64,000 nt of DNA. Origin: Nocardioides insulae DSM 17944. Lineage in GTDB: Bacteria > Actinomycetota > Actinomycetes > Propionibacteriales > Nocardioidaceae. Shown here piece after piece: positions 1-8,694 of this stretch. The notes beneath the pieces were generated by a model. That model was not told the origin of the DNA. It saw nothing but the letters and a program-made list of their open reading frames with translations, and did not search any database. The translations under genes were made by a program, and so were the position numbers. The DNA lies in NCBI RefSeq assembly GCF_000422825.1, contig NZ_AUGU01000014.1:248001-312000 (forward strand), read 5' to 3'. The number at the start of each line of letters is the position of its first letter. Positions within the stretch are counted from its first letter, which is position 1.

Positions 1-1
1 C

Positions 2-31
2 GGCCCGTCGCTGGTCGAAGTCCTGCTCTGA
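2..31 (+). CDS. C-terminal tail of an upstream gene (partial)
   Basis: An open frame enters from the left edge and ends at a TGA at 29-31, reading GPSLVEVLL before the stop. It sits 12 nt before the IclR start on the same strand, as expected for the end of a preceding gene in the same direction. The peptide resembles C-terminal ends seen in some ThDP-dependent enzymes, but nine residues cannot identify a family. The frame could also be chance. Confidence 0.3.
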   Translation, partial: GPSLVEVLL

Positions 32-43
32 GGTCGGCTCCCG

Positions 44-940
44 TTGCCGCGTCCATCCCCTCAGACCGAGCGACTCGTCGAGGTGCTCGAACTCCTGGCC
101 GGCGCCGAGCGGACCGGCCGGACCCTCGCCGAGATCTCTCGGCACCTCGGCGTCCACAAGGCGACCTGTACGCCGATGCTCGCCGAGCTCGTCCGGGTCG
201 GCTGGCTGGTGCGCAACCCGCGCCGGAAGACCTACCACCTGGGGCCACGGCTGGTCCCGATCGGTGCGGCCGCGCGCTCGGCGATCGACATCGTCGACCT
301 GACCCGCCCCCGGGCGGTCGCCCTGGCCGAGGAGTTCGACGCCGCCTGCATGACGGTGGCCTCGAGCCTGCCCGACCTGGTCGTGGTGGACATCGCGTCC
401 GGGTCGCCGGCCGGGCGGCGGTGGTCCAGCGGACCCACCTCGATCGGGCTCCGGATGGGCGATGCGATCAGACTCCGGCCGCCGCTGGGGGCGGTCCTGG
501 TCGCCTGGGCGGAGCCGGAGCACGTCGACCGCTGGCTCGCGCTGGGTGCGGAGGGTGATCGCGGCGACCTGACCAGGGCGCTGGAGGCCATCCGCGCACG
601 GGGGTACGCCGTGGAGGAGTTCCGACCGACGCCGCAGTCCCTGGAGGAGTTGATCGTCGACGCCGCGGGGGACCTCAGCGGCTCGCGACGGGCCCATCGT
701 CTGCTCGACCAGGGTGTCGCCTCGCTCGGCGCCGAGGTCCTCGTGGAGGAGCTCTCACCGACCGCGATGTATCACCCGGTGTCGGTCAACGCCCCCGTCT
801 TCGATGCCGCCGGCGACGTCACGCACGCACTGTGCCTCACCGACCTGCGCGGCCCGGTCAGCGGCGAGGTGGTCGCCGCGATGGGGCGGGCGATGGCCGA
901 GAGTGCCGCCGAGGTCTCCCGCGAACTCGGCCACCGCTGA
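44..940 (+). CDS. IclR-family transcriptional regulator
   Basis: A 298-residue protein with the IclR layout. A winged helix-turn-helix at about residues 10-65 contains the recognition segment LAEISRHLGVHKATCTPML. A C-terminal effector-binding domain follows from about residue 85 (CMTVASSLPDLVVVD and the late region AMYHPVSVNAPVF). The length is slightly above the usual 250-270. The TTG start is chosen because the HTH begins almost at once and GAGG lies about 10 nt upstream. The next genes on the same strand form a catabolic operon whose promoter carries two phased palindromes, so local control of that operon is the likely role. The effector is unknown, perhaps an alpha-hydroxyketone or hydroxy acid handled by the operon. 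Confidence 0.88.
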   Translation: MPRPSPQTERLVEVLELLAGAERTGRTLAEISRHLGVHKATCTPMLAELVRVGWLVRNPRRKTYHLGPRLVPIGAAARSAIDIVDLTRPRAVALAEEFDAACMTVASSLPDLVVVDIASGSPAGRRWSSGPTSIGLRMGDAIRLRPPLGAVLVAWAEPEHVDRWLALGAEGDRGDLTRALEAIRARGYAVEEFRPTPQSLEELIVDAAGDLSGSRRAHRLLDQGVASLGAEVLVEELSPTAMYHPVSVNAPVFDAAGDVTHALCLTDLRGPVSGEVVAAMGRAMAESAAEVSRELGHR

Positions 941-1105
941 GCGGCCCGCTCACCCGGCCGGCCTACCAGGGGTGGTTCCGGCAGGCGTCCACCGGACCGT
1001 CGCCCGTCCCGGTCCCGTTCACGGGCGGGGGCGGCGTGGATACGGGGAGCGGTCCCGCGGGGGGGGGGCACCGTTAATCGGTGACCACGAGCACCTCGAC
1101 GAGGG

Positions 1106-1140
1106 GGTGGCACTATGCCACCGTTGACAGGCATATTGCC
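1106..1140 (+). promoter_or_regulatory. Tandem GGCA-N3-TGCC operator pair
   Basis: Two palindromes share the core GGCA-N3-TGCC. The upstream one (1106-1122) has perfect 7-bp arms, GGTGGCA-CTA-TGCCACC. The downstream one (1130-1140) has GGCA-TAT-TGCC. Their centres (1114 and 1135) are 21 bp apart, about two helical turns, so two dimers would bind the same DNA face. The -35 hexamer TTGACA lies between them and the second palindrome lies in the promoter spacer, which suits repression. The upstream IclR protein is the obvious candidate ligand; this is inferred. Confidence 0.72.
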
Positions 1141-1152
1141 CACTCTTAGCGT
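1124..1152 (+). promoter_or_regulatory. Sigma-70-type promoter of the acyloin operon
   Basis: A perfect -35 hexamer TTGACA (1124-1129) is followed after exactly 17 bp by TAGCGT (1147-1152), which fits the actinobacterial -10 pattern TAnnnT. Transcription would begin near 1159, leaving a leader of about 75 nt before the ATG at 1234. A small GTGAC/GTCAC inverted repeat (1151-1164) spans the expected start site. Confidence 0.65.
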
Positions 1153-1233
1153 GACGCCAGTCACCAGCGCGGGCAGGGCCGCCGGCGTACCTGCCGGCCG
1201 TGCGAGCCCGCCGTACTCGAGGGAGCACTGCCC

Positions 1234-2946
1234 ATGACCGTCACCGGAGGGGAACTGCTCGCGCGGGCCCTGCACGAGGCCGGGACCACCGAGGTCTTCA
1301 CCCTGCACGGGGGCCACCTGGACGCCTTCTACATCGCCTGCGAGCCCCACGGCATCCGGCTCACCGACACCCGACACGAGTCGAGCGCCGGTCACGCGGC
1401 CGACGCCTACGCCCGGCTGACCGGTCGGCCGGGGGTGTGCGTGACGACCTCGGGACCCGGCTTCACGAACACGCTGACAGCGATCACCAACGCCTACCTG
1501 GATGCGATCCCGACCCTGTTCGTCGTCGGCGCGCCGCCCCTGGGGGAGGTGGAGACGAACCCGCTCCAGGGCGGGTTCGACCAGATCGCGATGGCCGCGC
1601 CCGTGACCAAGTGGGCGCATCGGGTCACCCATCCGGAGCGGATCCCCGAACTCGTCGGGCTCGCGCTCCAGCACGCGGTCTCCGGCAAGCCGGGACCGGT
1701 GCTGCTCGAGGTGCCCATCGACGTGCTGTTCCGCCCGGTGGCCGATTCCCTGGTCCGGATGCCGGCGATCAGCGCGCAGCCGACCAGGTCCGCCCCGACC
1801 GGGGCGCAGGTGGCCGACGTCCTCGCGGAACTGTCCCGCGCCGAGCGTCCGGTGATCGTGACCGGCGGCGGCGCGATGCTCTCGGGGTGCTCGCAGGAAC
1901 TGGCCGCCTTCGCCGAGCGGTTCGAGGTGCCGGTCTTCACCCCCAACAAGGGAGACGGCATCCTACCGGCGTCCCATCGGCTCTGGGCGGGCGGCGGTAC
2001 GCCGCTGGCCATGCTCGCCGCGCTCGGCACCGCCCCCGACCTGGTCATCCTGCTCGGTATCCGCACCGGGATGTTCACCGGCGGGCGGCACGGCGTACTC
2101 ACCCACGCCCGGATCGTGCAGGTCGATCTGGACGCGGCCGAGATCGGCCGGATGCACGACGTGGCGGTGGGTTTGGTGGCCGACTGCGGGGAGACGCTTC
2201 GGGCGTTGCTCGCGTCAGCACCGGAGGATGCCGGGAGCTCCGTCGCTCCGGACTGGGTCGAGCAGGCCACCCGGGTCCAGCACGCGCACCGGCAGGTCTT
2301 CACCGATCCCTCCACCGAGAGCGGCAGGATCCACCCCTACTTCGCCGCCCGTGAGATCGCCGCCCACCTGCCCGAGCGCACCGTGGCGATCCTCGACGGC
2401 GGCGAGGCGCCGGCCTGGGTCGGCATGCACCTGGCCGCGGAGGAACCCGGGTCGGTCCTGCGACTCGGCTATCTCGGCTGCCTCGGCGTCGGGCAGGGCT
2501 TCGCGGTCGGCGCGCATCGGGCCGCACCGGAACGGCCGATCCTGCTCGTCACCGGTGACGGCTCCGCCGCCTTCCACATCGCCGAGTTCGACACCATGGT
2601 GCGGCACGGCATCCCGGCGGTGACGGTGGTCTTCAACAACCTCGTCTGGGGAATGTCCATCCACGGCCAGGAGGCCGTGTACGGCGAGGGCGGTGTCGCG
2701 GTCACCCGGCTCGCCGACAGCGCCTACGAGCAGACCGCGGTCGCCTTCGGTGGGTACGGCGAGCGGATCGGTCGCCTCGAGGATCTCGGTCCTGCCCTGG
2801 AGAAGGCGTTCCTGGCCGGTGTACCCGTGTGCCTCAACGTCGAGATCGCCCCCGAGGTGGTGCACCCGATCACCACCGCGATGCTCGGTGATGTCACCTC
2901 GACCACCGAGGTCGTCGTGCCCTACTACCAGAACCTTCCCCTGTGA
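1234..2946 (+). CDS. Benzaldehyde-lyase-like ThDP-dependent enzyme
   Basis: A 570-residue ThDP enzyme of the acetolactate synthase / pyruvate oxidase fold. The N-terminal Pyr domain carries the cofactor-activating Glu49 (in RHESSAGHAADAYA). The C-terminal PP domain has the GDG...NN motif (about 441-467). Three positions match benzaldehyde lyase in register, with Glu49, His28 (HGGH) and Gln112 (NPLQGG) corresponding to Glu50, His29 and Gln113. The stretch FDQIAMAAPVTKWAHRV is also very like that enzyme. That family cleaves or forms alpha-hydroxyketones (acyloins) through ThDP. No small regulatory subunit follows, which argues against a biosynthetic acetolactate synthase. GAGGGAG lies before the ATG. 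It is the first gene of an operon with an SDR and a butanediol-dehydrogenase-like enzyme. Substrate is unknown; 2-hydroxyacyl-CoA lyase is the main alternative. Confidence 0.8.
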   Translation: MTVTGGELLARALHEAGTTEVFTLHGGHLDAFYIACEPHGIRLTDTRHESSAGHAADAYARLTGRPGVCVTTSGPGFTNTLTAITNAYLDAIPTLFVVGAPPLGEVETNPLQGGFDQIAMAAPVTKWAHRVTHPERIPELVGLALQHAVSGKPGPVLLEVPIDVLFRPVADSLVRMPAISAQPTRSAPTGAQVADVLAELSRAERPVIVTGGGAMLSGCSQELAAFAERFEVPVFTPNKGDGILPASHRLWAGGGTPLAMLAALGTAPDLVILLGIRTGMFTGGRHGVLTHARIVQVDLDAAEIGRMHDVAVGLVADCGETLRALLASAPEDAGSSVAPDWVEQATRVQHAHRQVFTDPSTESGRIHPYFAAREIAAHLPERTVAILDGGEAPAWVGMHLAAEEPGSVLRLGYLGCLGVGQGFAVGAHRAAPERPILLVTGDGSAAFHIAEFDTMVRHGIPAVTVVFNNLVWGMSIHGQEAVYGEGGVAVTRLADSAYEQTAVAFGGYGERIGRLEDLGPALEKAFLAGVPVCLNVEIAPEVVHPITTAMLGDVTSTTEVVVPYYQNLPL

Positions 2947-3722
2947 GCGCGGGGCGCCGCACCTGCGTCGTGGTGGGTGGTGCCTCCGGCATCGGCCTGG
3001 CGGTGGCGCACGCCTTCGCCGCCCTCGGCGAGAGCGTGGTCGTGGCCGACCTGGACGAGCAGCGCGCCGCCGCGGCGGCGGCCGAACTGGGGGAGGGGGG
3101 TCGCTCCGCGCGGGTCGACGTCACCGACGAGGCGAGCATCGAGTCGCTCTTCGCAGACCTCGGCGCTGCCGGACCGGTGCACTGCGTGGTCAACACGGCC
3201 GGGGTCAACCTGCTCGGCAGCGTGGTCGAACAGCCTCTGGAGCACTGGCGGACCGTGCTCGACGTATGCCTCACCGGGGCCTTCCTGGTGATCAAGCACG
3301 CCGCCCGGGTGCTCGGCGAGGACGGTGCGATCCTGACCGTGTCCTCGCTCAACGGGAGGCAGGCGGGCGCCGGCATGGCGGCGTACTGCTCGGCCAAGGC
3401 GGGCGTGGAGATGCTCACGCAGGTCTCGGCTCTCGAGTTGGGCGAGCGGGGGATCCGGGTCAACGCGGTGGCCCCCGGCCTGGTGGACACGCCGCTCGTT
3501 GCCCCCATCACGGCCTCGCCGGAGTTGCGTGCGGAGTTCCTCGACAACACCCCGCTGCGCCGGATCGGCACCCCGGAGGACATCGCCGAGGCGATCGTCT
3601 TCCTGTGCGCCCCCGGTTCCTGGATCACCGGGGAGACCCTGGCGGTCGACGGCGGAGCGCGCACCCGTCGCTATCCGGGGCTGTACGACGCCCTCACCAC
3701 CGCCGCGGGCGGGACCGCGTGA
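2943..3722 (+). CDS. SDR-family NAD(P)-dependent oxidoreductase
   Basis: A 259-residue classical short-chain dehydrogenase. It has the cofactor-binding GGASGIG near residue 11, NTAG near residue 79, the catalytic Ser-Tyr-Lys set in VSSLNG and YCSAK, and the C-terminal GETLAVDGGA typical of the family. GTG is the start; it overlaps the TGA of the ThDP gene by 4 bp, so translation is probably coupled. Position between an acyloin lyase-like enzyme and a butanediol dehydrogenase-like enzyme suggests oxidation or reduction of a hydroxyketone, vicinal diol or derived alcohol. The substrate cannot be read from the sequence. Confidence 0.85.
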   Translation: MSAGRRTCVVVGGASGIGLAVAHAFAALGESVVVADLDEQRAAAAAAELGEGGRSARVDVTDEASIESLFADLGAAGPVHCVVNTAGVNLLGSVVEQPLEHWRTVLDVCLTGAFLVIKHAARVLGEDGAILTVSSLNGRQAGAGMAAYCSAKAGVEMLTQVSALELGERGIRVNAVAPGLVDTPLVAPITASPELRAEFLDNTPLRRIGTPEDIAEAIVFLCAPGSWITGETLAVDGGARTRRYPGLYDALTTAAGGTA

Positions 3723-4804
3723 GCGCGACCATGCGGGCGGCGGTCTTCCATGCCCGCGGCGACGTCCGGATCGAGCAGGTCGCCCGCCCCGAACCAGGGC
3801 CAGGAGAGGTCGCCGTCGCGGTCGCGTTCAACGGGCTGTGCGGCTCGGACCTGCACGAGTTCCAGGCGGGGCCGTTGGTGATCCCCACCGCACCGCACCC
3901 GCTGACCGGGGCGCAGCTCCCGGTCATCCTGGGCCACGAGTTCGCCGGCAGGGTCAGCGCGATCGGTCCCGGCGTCACGGGTGTGGAGCCGGGCGACGCG
4001 GTGTGTGTGGAGCCGCTGCACCGCTGCGGGGTGTGCTCGTCGTGCCGTCGCGGGCTCGCGCACCTGTGCCAGCAGCGTGCCTTCCACGGCCTCCAGTCGA
4101 ACGGGGGCGGGCTCAGCGAGGTCACCGTGGTCCCGGACCGACTGGTCCACCGGCTGCCGGCCGATCTCCCCCTCGCGATGGGGGCGCTGGTGGAGCCGAT
4201 GGCGGTGGCGCATCATGCCGTCGCGCGGGCCCTCGAGGGCGCCGGCCCCGATCCCACCGTGGTCGTCTTCGGGGGCGGTCCGATCGGGGTCGGCGTCTGG
4301 TTCGCCCTCCGCGCACGAGGAGTGCGGCGGGTGAGTGTGGTCGAACCGTCTGCCGAGCGGCGGGGCCACCTCGCCGCGCTGGGGGCGGATCCGGTACTCG
4401 ACCCAGCCCGGGTGGACGTACCGGCGCTGATCCAGGAGGAGACCAGCGGCGCTGGTGCCGACGTGGTGATCGATGCGGCTGGTGTCGCCGCCGTCGTGTC
4501 CGCGGGACTCGCCAGCCTGGGGCCGCGCGGGCACCTGCTCTCCGTCGGGGTCTACGGCGGTGAGGCGAGGATGATCCCCAATCCGCTGGTGGGGCACGAG
4601 ATCCGCTGGTCGGGTTCGATGGCCTACACCGCCGAGGACTTCGCGGCGGTGATCGACCAGATGGCGACCGGTGCCTACGATCCCCACGGCTGGGTCACCA
4701 CGATCCCGTTCGACGCACTGGTCGAGGACGGGTTCGAACCCATGGCCGCCGGCACGGTGTCCAAGGTGCTGGTCGAGGTCGGCGGGGAGGAAGCGGGTCG
4801 CTGA
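3719..4804 (+). CDS. Zinc-dependent alcohol dehydrogenase, 2,3-butanediol dehydrogenase-like
   Basis: A 361-residue medium-chain dehydrogenase. Catalytic zinc ligands are visible in GLCGSDLHE and GHEFAG. Structural-zinc cysteines lie in CGVCSSCRRGLAHLC, and the Rossmann motif is VVFGGGPIGVG. The stretch PTAPHPLTGAQLPVILGHEF closely resembles (R,R)-butanediol dehydrogenases, which interconvert vicinal diols and acyloins with NAD. GTG at 3719 overlaps the SDR stop in a GTGA and is preferred; ATG at 3731 is also possible. A longer open frame continues upstream but runs out of frame through the SDR and is not real. With the preceding ThDP enzyme this gives a plausible diol to acyloin to aldehyde route. 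Confidence 0.83.
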   Translation: MSATMRAAVFHARGDVRIEQVARPEPGPGEVAVAVAFNGLCGSDLHEFQAGPLVIPTAPHPLTGAQLPVILGHEFAGRVSAIGPGVTGVEPGDAVCVEPLHRCGVCSSCRRGLAHLCQQRAFHGLQSNGGGLSEVTVVPDRLVHRLPADLPLAMGALVEPMAVAHHAVARALEGAGPDPTVVVFGGGPIGVGVWFALRARGVRRVSVVEPSAERRGHLAALGADPVLDPARVDVPALIQEETSGAGADVVIDAAGVAAVVSAGLASLGPRGHLLSVGVYGGEARMIPNPLVGHEIRWSGSMAYTAEDFAAVIDQMATGAYDPHGWVTTIPFDALVEDGFEPMAAGTVSKVLVEVGGEEAGR

Positions 4805-4885
4805 GGCGGCACGGTGCAGGGTCGGAGGTCGTGCCTGACCGCTACTGTGCCGAAGTCACATCCGCGCTGCTGTCACGGAGGATCG

Positions 4886-6043
4886 ATGGCCTACGGCGAT
4901 TTCCAGAACGAGATCTACAACGCCGGACTCGCCGGGGTGGTGCCCGACCTGCCGATGACCTTCGCCGAGCTGGAACGACGAGCGGAGGCGGCGCTCCCGC
5001 CGAGCGTGTGGTCCTACGTGGCGGGCGGATGCGGCGACGAGCGGACCCAGCAGGTCAACCGCACCGCCTTCGACCACTGGGGGCTGATGCCACGGATGCT
5101 GCGCGCCAGCCGCGACCGGGATCTCTCGGTCGACCTGTTCGGTCTGCGGTTGCCGACGCCGCTGTTCCTCAGCCCGATCGGAGTGATCGGGCTGTGCACG
5201 CAGGACGGCCACGGCGACCTGGCCGCGGCCCGGGCCAGCGCCGCCACCGGCGTACCGATGGTCGCCTCGACGCTCACCGTCGACCCGATGGAGGACGTGG
5301 CGGCCGCGGCGGGGGACACTCCCGGCTTCTTCCAGCTCTACTGCCCGACCGACCCGGACCTCGCGGCCAGCCTCGTGCGGCGGGCCGAGGCGGCCGGCTA
5401 TCGCGGCATCGTGGTCACCCTGGACACCTGGGTGACCGGCTGGCGGCCGCGGGACCTGTCTACCGCGAACTTCCCGCAGCTGCGCGGTCACTGCCTGGCC
5501 AACTACCTCACCGACCCGGTGTTCCGCGCCGGCCTGGCCGAGTCTCCCGAGGACGACCCGGCCGCTGCCGTCCGTGCCTGGGCCCGGACCTTCGGCCGAC
5601 CGCTGACCTGGGATGACCTGGGCTGGCTGCGCGGACTCACCGAACTGCCGCTGATCCTCAAGGGCATCTGTCATCCCGAGGACGCCCGGCGGGCCGTCGA
5701 CGGCGGGGCCGACGGGATCTATGTCTCCAACCACGGAGGTCGCCAGGCCAACGGGGGGATCCCGGCCGTCGACTGCCTGCCGGAGGTGGTCGCCGCTGTG
5801 CCGGACACGCCGGTGCTCTTCGACTCCGGGATCCGCTCGGGCAGCGACGCGGTCAAGGCCCTGGCGCTGGGGGCCACAGCGGTCGGAGTGGGACGGCCCT
5901 ACGCCTTCGGTGCCGCTCTCGCCGGCACCCGGGGCATCGTGCACGTGCTGCGCAGCCTGCTGGCCGAGGCCGATCTGACCCTGGCCGTGGATGGTTACCC
6001 GACCTTGGCCGACCTCGGCCGCGACGCGATCCGGCGTACCTGA
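4886..6043 (+). CDS. Lactate 2-monooxygenase (FMN-dependent)
   Basis: A 385-residue FMN alpha-hydroxyacid oxidase. The N terminus ([20 protein letters not shown]), the segment HWGLMPRML and the segment FGWRP-like TGWRPRDLS closely track mycobacterial lactate 2-monooxygenase, which converts L-lactate and O2 to acetate, CO2 and water. The FMN/substrate site is recognisable as [10 protein letters not shown], then [11 protein letters not shown] with catalytic His and Arg, then DSGIRSG and [10 protein letters not shown] at 4886 is chosen over an upstream in-frame ATG because GGAGGA lies just before it (4877-4882) and homology begins there. It is 81 bp downstream of the dehydrogenase and probably co-transcribed. 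Another alpha-hydroxy acid from the same pathway could be the true substrate. Confidence 0.88.
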   Translation: MAYGDFQNEIYNAGLAGVVPDLPMTFAELERRAEAALPPSVWSYVAGGCGDERTQQVNRTAFDHWGLMPRMLRASRDRDLSVDLFGLRLPTPLFLSPIGVIGLCTQDGHGDLAAARASAATGVPMVASTLTVDPMEDVAAAAGDTPGFFQLYCPTDPDLAASLVRRAEAAGYRGIVVTLDTWVTGWRPRDLSTANFPQLRGHCLANYLTDPVFRAGLAESPEDDPAAAVRAWARTFGRPLTWDDLGWLRGLTELPLILKGICHPEDARRAVDGGADGIYVSNHGGRQANGGIPAVDCLPEVVAAVPDTPVLFDSGIRSGSDAVKALALGATAVGVGRPYAFGAALAGTRGIVHVLRSLLAEADLTLAVDGYPTLADLGRDAIRRT

Positions 6044-6094
6044 GCGGCGGGATTTGAAAGCCCGTCAGCCGGGGTCCTACCGTGGAGAGGTTGA

Positions 6095-6126
6095 CGGGTC
6101 GACCGACAATCGGCCCGGTCGACCCG
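6095..6126 (+). terminator. GC-rich hairpin between lactate monooxygenase and MFS genes
   Basis: Perfect 10-bp arms, CGGGTCGACC and GGTCGACCCG, surround a 12-nt loop, 52 bp past the lactate monooxygenase stop. No T-run follows, which is usual for hairpin terminators in GC-rich actinobacteria. It may end or attenuate the upstream operon. Confidence 0.5.
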
Positions 6127-6237
6127 CCGCTCCGCTCGGGGCGGCGTCACACAGGTGTATCTACCTGGTTCTGCGACCTGCGCGGAGGCCAAGGCGGCAC
6201 GCAAGCGTCGCGGGCGGACCGCGGAAGGCAGGTGGAC

Positions 6238-7542
6238 GTGGCCGGAGCACCGAAGCGGACCGGGCGGACCGGCATCCCCGAGCCCGGCGGGGTCGCCTCG
6301 CACGCGCCCGGCGGAGCGGGGACGCCGACCGCGGAGACCGGCCTGATCGCGGCCGTCGGCTGGAGCTACTTCCCGCTCGCCTTCCTGGCCCGACTGCCCT
6401 ACGCGATGATGGTCGTCGGCGTGCTGACCCTGGTGGTCTCGGGGCGTGACTCGCTGGCCCTCGGTGGACTGACCTCCGCCGCGGTGGGAGTGGGCGCCGC
6501 CGCGATGGGCCCGTTCCTGGGTGCGGCCGCCGATCGGTTCGGACAGCGCGCCGCCGTCCTGGTCGCGGGGTGCGGCAACGCCCTCGCCCTGTTGCTGATC
6601 GCCTGGGCGGTCTATGCCCCGGTGCCGGACGCCGCCGTGCTCGCGGCCGCCCTGCTCGTGGGCGCCACCGCGCCCCAGGTGGGCCCCATGTCGCGCAGTC
6701 GGCTGGTCGGGGCGATCCTGCGCACCGTCCCCGTGCTGCGCCGGGAGACGGCGATGAACCGCACGATGGCCTACGAGTCCGCGGTCGACGAGGTCACCTT
6801 CGTGGTCGGCCCGGTCGTGGTGGGCGTGCTGGCGGCACTGGTCAGCCCGGCCGCACCGGTCATCGCGGCGGCCGGTGTCACGCTCGTCTTCGTCACCGCC
6901 TTCGCACTCCACCCCAGCGTCCACCAGAGCCTCGGGCATGCCGCCGGCGAGGTCGCGCCCGCGCCGGCGCGCGACCTGTTCCGGGCCCCGGTGGTGGTGG
7001 TCGTGCTCGGCGTGCTCGGCATCGGGCTCTTCTTCGGCGCCAGCCTCACCGCGGTGACCTCATTCATGGAGGACGCCGGGCACGCCGAGGAGGCGGGTCT
7101 GGTGTACGGCGCCCTCGGACTCGGGTCCGCGGTGCTCGCCCTGGCCGCGATGCTGTTCCCGGAGCGGTTCCGTCTCACCGCCCGCTGGCTGGTCTTCGGT
7201 GTGGTGATGCTCCTCGGCGCCGGTGTCCTGGCCGCCTCGAACTCGATCAGCATGCTCCTGCTCGGACTGCTCATCGCCGGCGTCGGTATCGGGCCGACGC
7301 TGGTGACGTTGTTCAGCCTCGGCGCGCAGCGCAGCCCGCGCGGCCGCAATGCCACCGTGATGACGATCCTGGGCTCGGCGATCATCGTCGGTCAGTCCGC
7401 GGCGTCGGCGATCAACGGTCGGATCGGGGAAGGGCTGGGCACCGGGGCGGCGCTGCTGCTGCCCGCGGTGGCGGCGACGGTCGTGGTCGCCGCCGGCCTG
7501 ACCAACGCCGTACTGGTCAGACGCTCCGGACCAGCGCGCTGA
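6238..7542 (+). CDS. MFS transporter
   Basis: About 434 residues with around twelve hydrophobic segments. The first starts near FPLAFLARLPYAMMVVGVL, and the loop GAAADRFGQR after helix 2 is the MFS signature region. It resembles sugar/drug-type MFS permeases lacking large soluble domains. GTG at 6238 is preferred because GGAAGG (6223-6228) lies 9 nt upstream; an open frame continues upstream but is arginine-rich and unlikely. It lies on the same strand downstream of the acyloin/lactate genes and may move their substrate or product, which is inference. Its last 26 bp overlap the convergent hydrolase gene. Confidence 0.8.
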   Translation: MAGAPKRTGRTGIPEPGGVASHAPGGAGTPTAETGLIAAVGWSYFPLAFLARLPYAMMVVGVLTLVVSGRDSLALGGLTSAAVGVGAAAMGPFLGAAADRFGQRAAVLVAGCGNALALLLIAWAVYAPVPDAAVLAAALLVGATAPQVGPMSRSRLVGAILRTVPVLRRETAMNRTMAYESAVDEVTFVVGPVVVGVLAALVSPAAPVIAAAGVTLVFVTAFALHPSVHQSLGHAAGEVAPAPARDLFRAPVVVVVLGVLGIGLFFGASLTAVTSFMEDAGHAEEAGLVYGALGLGSAVLALAAMLFPERFRLTARWLVFGVVMLLGAGVLAASNSISMLLLGLLIAGVGIGPTLVTLFSLGAQRSPRGRNATVMTILGSAIIVGQSAASAINGRIGEGLGTGAALLLPAVAATVVVAAGLTNAVLVRRSGPAR

Positions 7543-8407
7543 TCTCCTTCACGTAATCGGGCCACAACTGTGCCGGGAGGTCGTGCCCCATGCCGGGGTA
7601 GGTGACCAGGCGGGCGCCGGGCACTGCGTCCGCGGTGGCCTGTCCACCTTCGGGCTGCACCAGGGTGTCGGCCTCACCGTGGATCACCAGGGTCGGCACG
7701 CTCACCGCGGCCAGCCCCGGACGCCGGTCGCGCGAACCGTAGATCGCGGCGAGTTGCCGGGCGAACCCGGCCGGGTCGTTGGCGCGACGGAACTGCTCCT
7801 GCGCCCGCCACACCACCCGCTCCTCGTCGAGCGGGAAACCGGTCGAGCCGAACACCGCCGCGTTCTGCACCGCCCGCTGGCCGGCCTCCTCCACCGTGGT
7901 GGCCGGCGGGCCGGTGAGGGCGGCCTGCGCCTCGGGCGTGGGCTTCCCGACACCGGAGGCCGGGGTCGAGAAGATCGAGGTGAGGGTGAGCACCCGTCCG
8001 GGGTACTCGATCGCGACCTCCTGGGCGATCATCCCGCCCATCGACCCGCCCGCGATGTGGGCCTGCTCGATGCCCAGCGCGTCGAGGACGGCGATCGCGT
8101 CGGCGGCCATGTCGGTGAGCGTGTACGGCGGCTGCGCCTCGTGCTTGGCCACGGCCCTCAGGTCCGGCCGGCCGGCCTCGTGGAGATGGGTGGACAGGCC
8201 GGCGTCCCGGTTGTCGAACCGGATCACGTGGAGACCCTCCTGCGCCAACTGCCGGCAGAGGTCCTCGGGCCAGCCGATCATCTGCGCCCCCAGCCCCATG
8301 ATCAGCAGCAGCGCGGGATCTCCCGGATCGCCGAAGGTCTCGTAGGCGAGGCTCAGGTCACCGGACTTCGCGGTCGGCAGGGTGGGGATCTCAGAACTGG
8401 TGGTCAC
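7517..8407 (-). CDS. Alpha/beta hydrolase
   Basis: A 296-residue alpha/beta-hydrolase fold protein. The oxyanion region is LLIMGLGAQ, the nucleophile elbow is GGSMGGM (Ser near residue 123), the acid is Asp in HGEADTLV and the catalytic His is in GMGHDLP. RFDNRDAGLS matches the usual beta-4 region of the esterase/epoxide hydrolase branch. It converges on the MFS gene with a 26-bp tail overlap. There is no partner gene on its strand, so the substrate is open; esterase or lactonase are the simplest guesses. Confidence 0.8.
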   Translation of the reverse strand: MTTSSEIPTLPTAKSGDLSLAYETFGDPGDPALLLIMGLGAQMIGWPEDLCRQLAQEGLHVIRFDNRDAGLSTHLHEAGRPDLRAVAKHEAQPPYTLTDMAADAIAVLDALGIEQAHIAGGSMGGMIAQEVAIEYPGRVLTLTSIFSTPASGVGKPTPEAQAALTGPPATTVEEAGQRAVQNAAVFGSTGFPLDEERVVWRAQEQFRRANDPAGFARQLAAIYGSRDRRPGLAAVSVPTLVIHGEADTLVQPEGGQATADAVPGARLVTYPGMGHDLPAQLWPDYVKEISALVRSV

Positions 8408-8640
8408 GGGGCGTCCTTCGTCCGTCGTCGGGGGTGAGGCCGGTCACATGCTAGCCAGCACCGGGTCCACCGAACAGGGTTCTAGTTCGGGTCTTTGGGG
8501 TGTCGGGACGAAATCGTCCGGATCGAGTCGCTGGATCGGACTGGCGGATCCCGTCATCCGGGTGCTGATCCGTCCCAGTCCAGTTGGCGAGTGGTGGGCC
8601 CCTCCGGCCGGCGTGGTCAGGGCGAGCACCCTGCCACGCG

Positions 8641-8678
8641 CCGCCGGGCCCCTCGAATCGTGTCGAGGGGCCCGGCGG
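8641..8678 (-). terminator. Perfect 16-bp hairpin downstream of crotonase gene
   Basis: Perfect 16-bp arms (8641-8656 and 8663-8678) enclose a 6-nt loop, 17 bp past the stop of the minus-strand enoyl-CoA hydratase gene. There is no T-tract. This is the expected intrinsic terminator of the ligase/hydratase pair. The rest of the 8408-8694 gap holds the hydrolase upstream region and a minor 6-bp palindrome at 8506-8519. Confidence 0.75.
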
Positions 8679-8694
8679 GGAGGGGTGAGGAGGT

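Noticed and set aside
1234..2946. Acetolactate synthase large subunit (branched-chain amino acid synthesis)
   Set aside because: No small subunit follows, and active-site residues fit benzaldehyde lyase better.
2693..3718. Upstream extension of the zinc dehydrogenase frame
   Set aside because: It runs out of frame through the ThDP and SDR genes with Arg/Ser/Pro-rich translation; family homology starts at 3719-3731.
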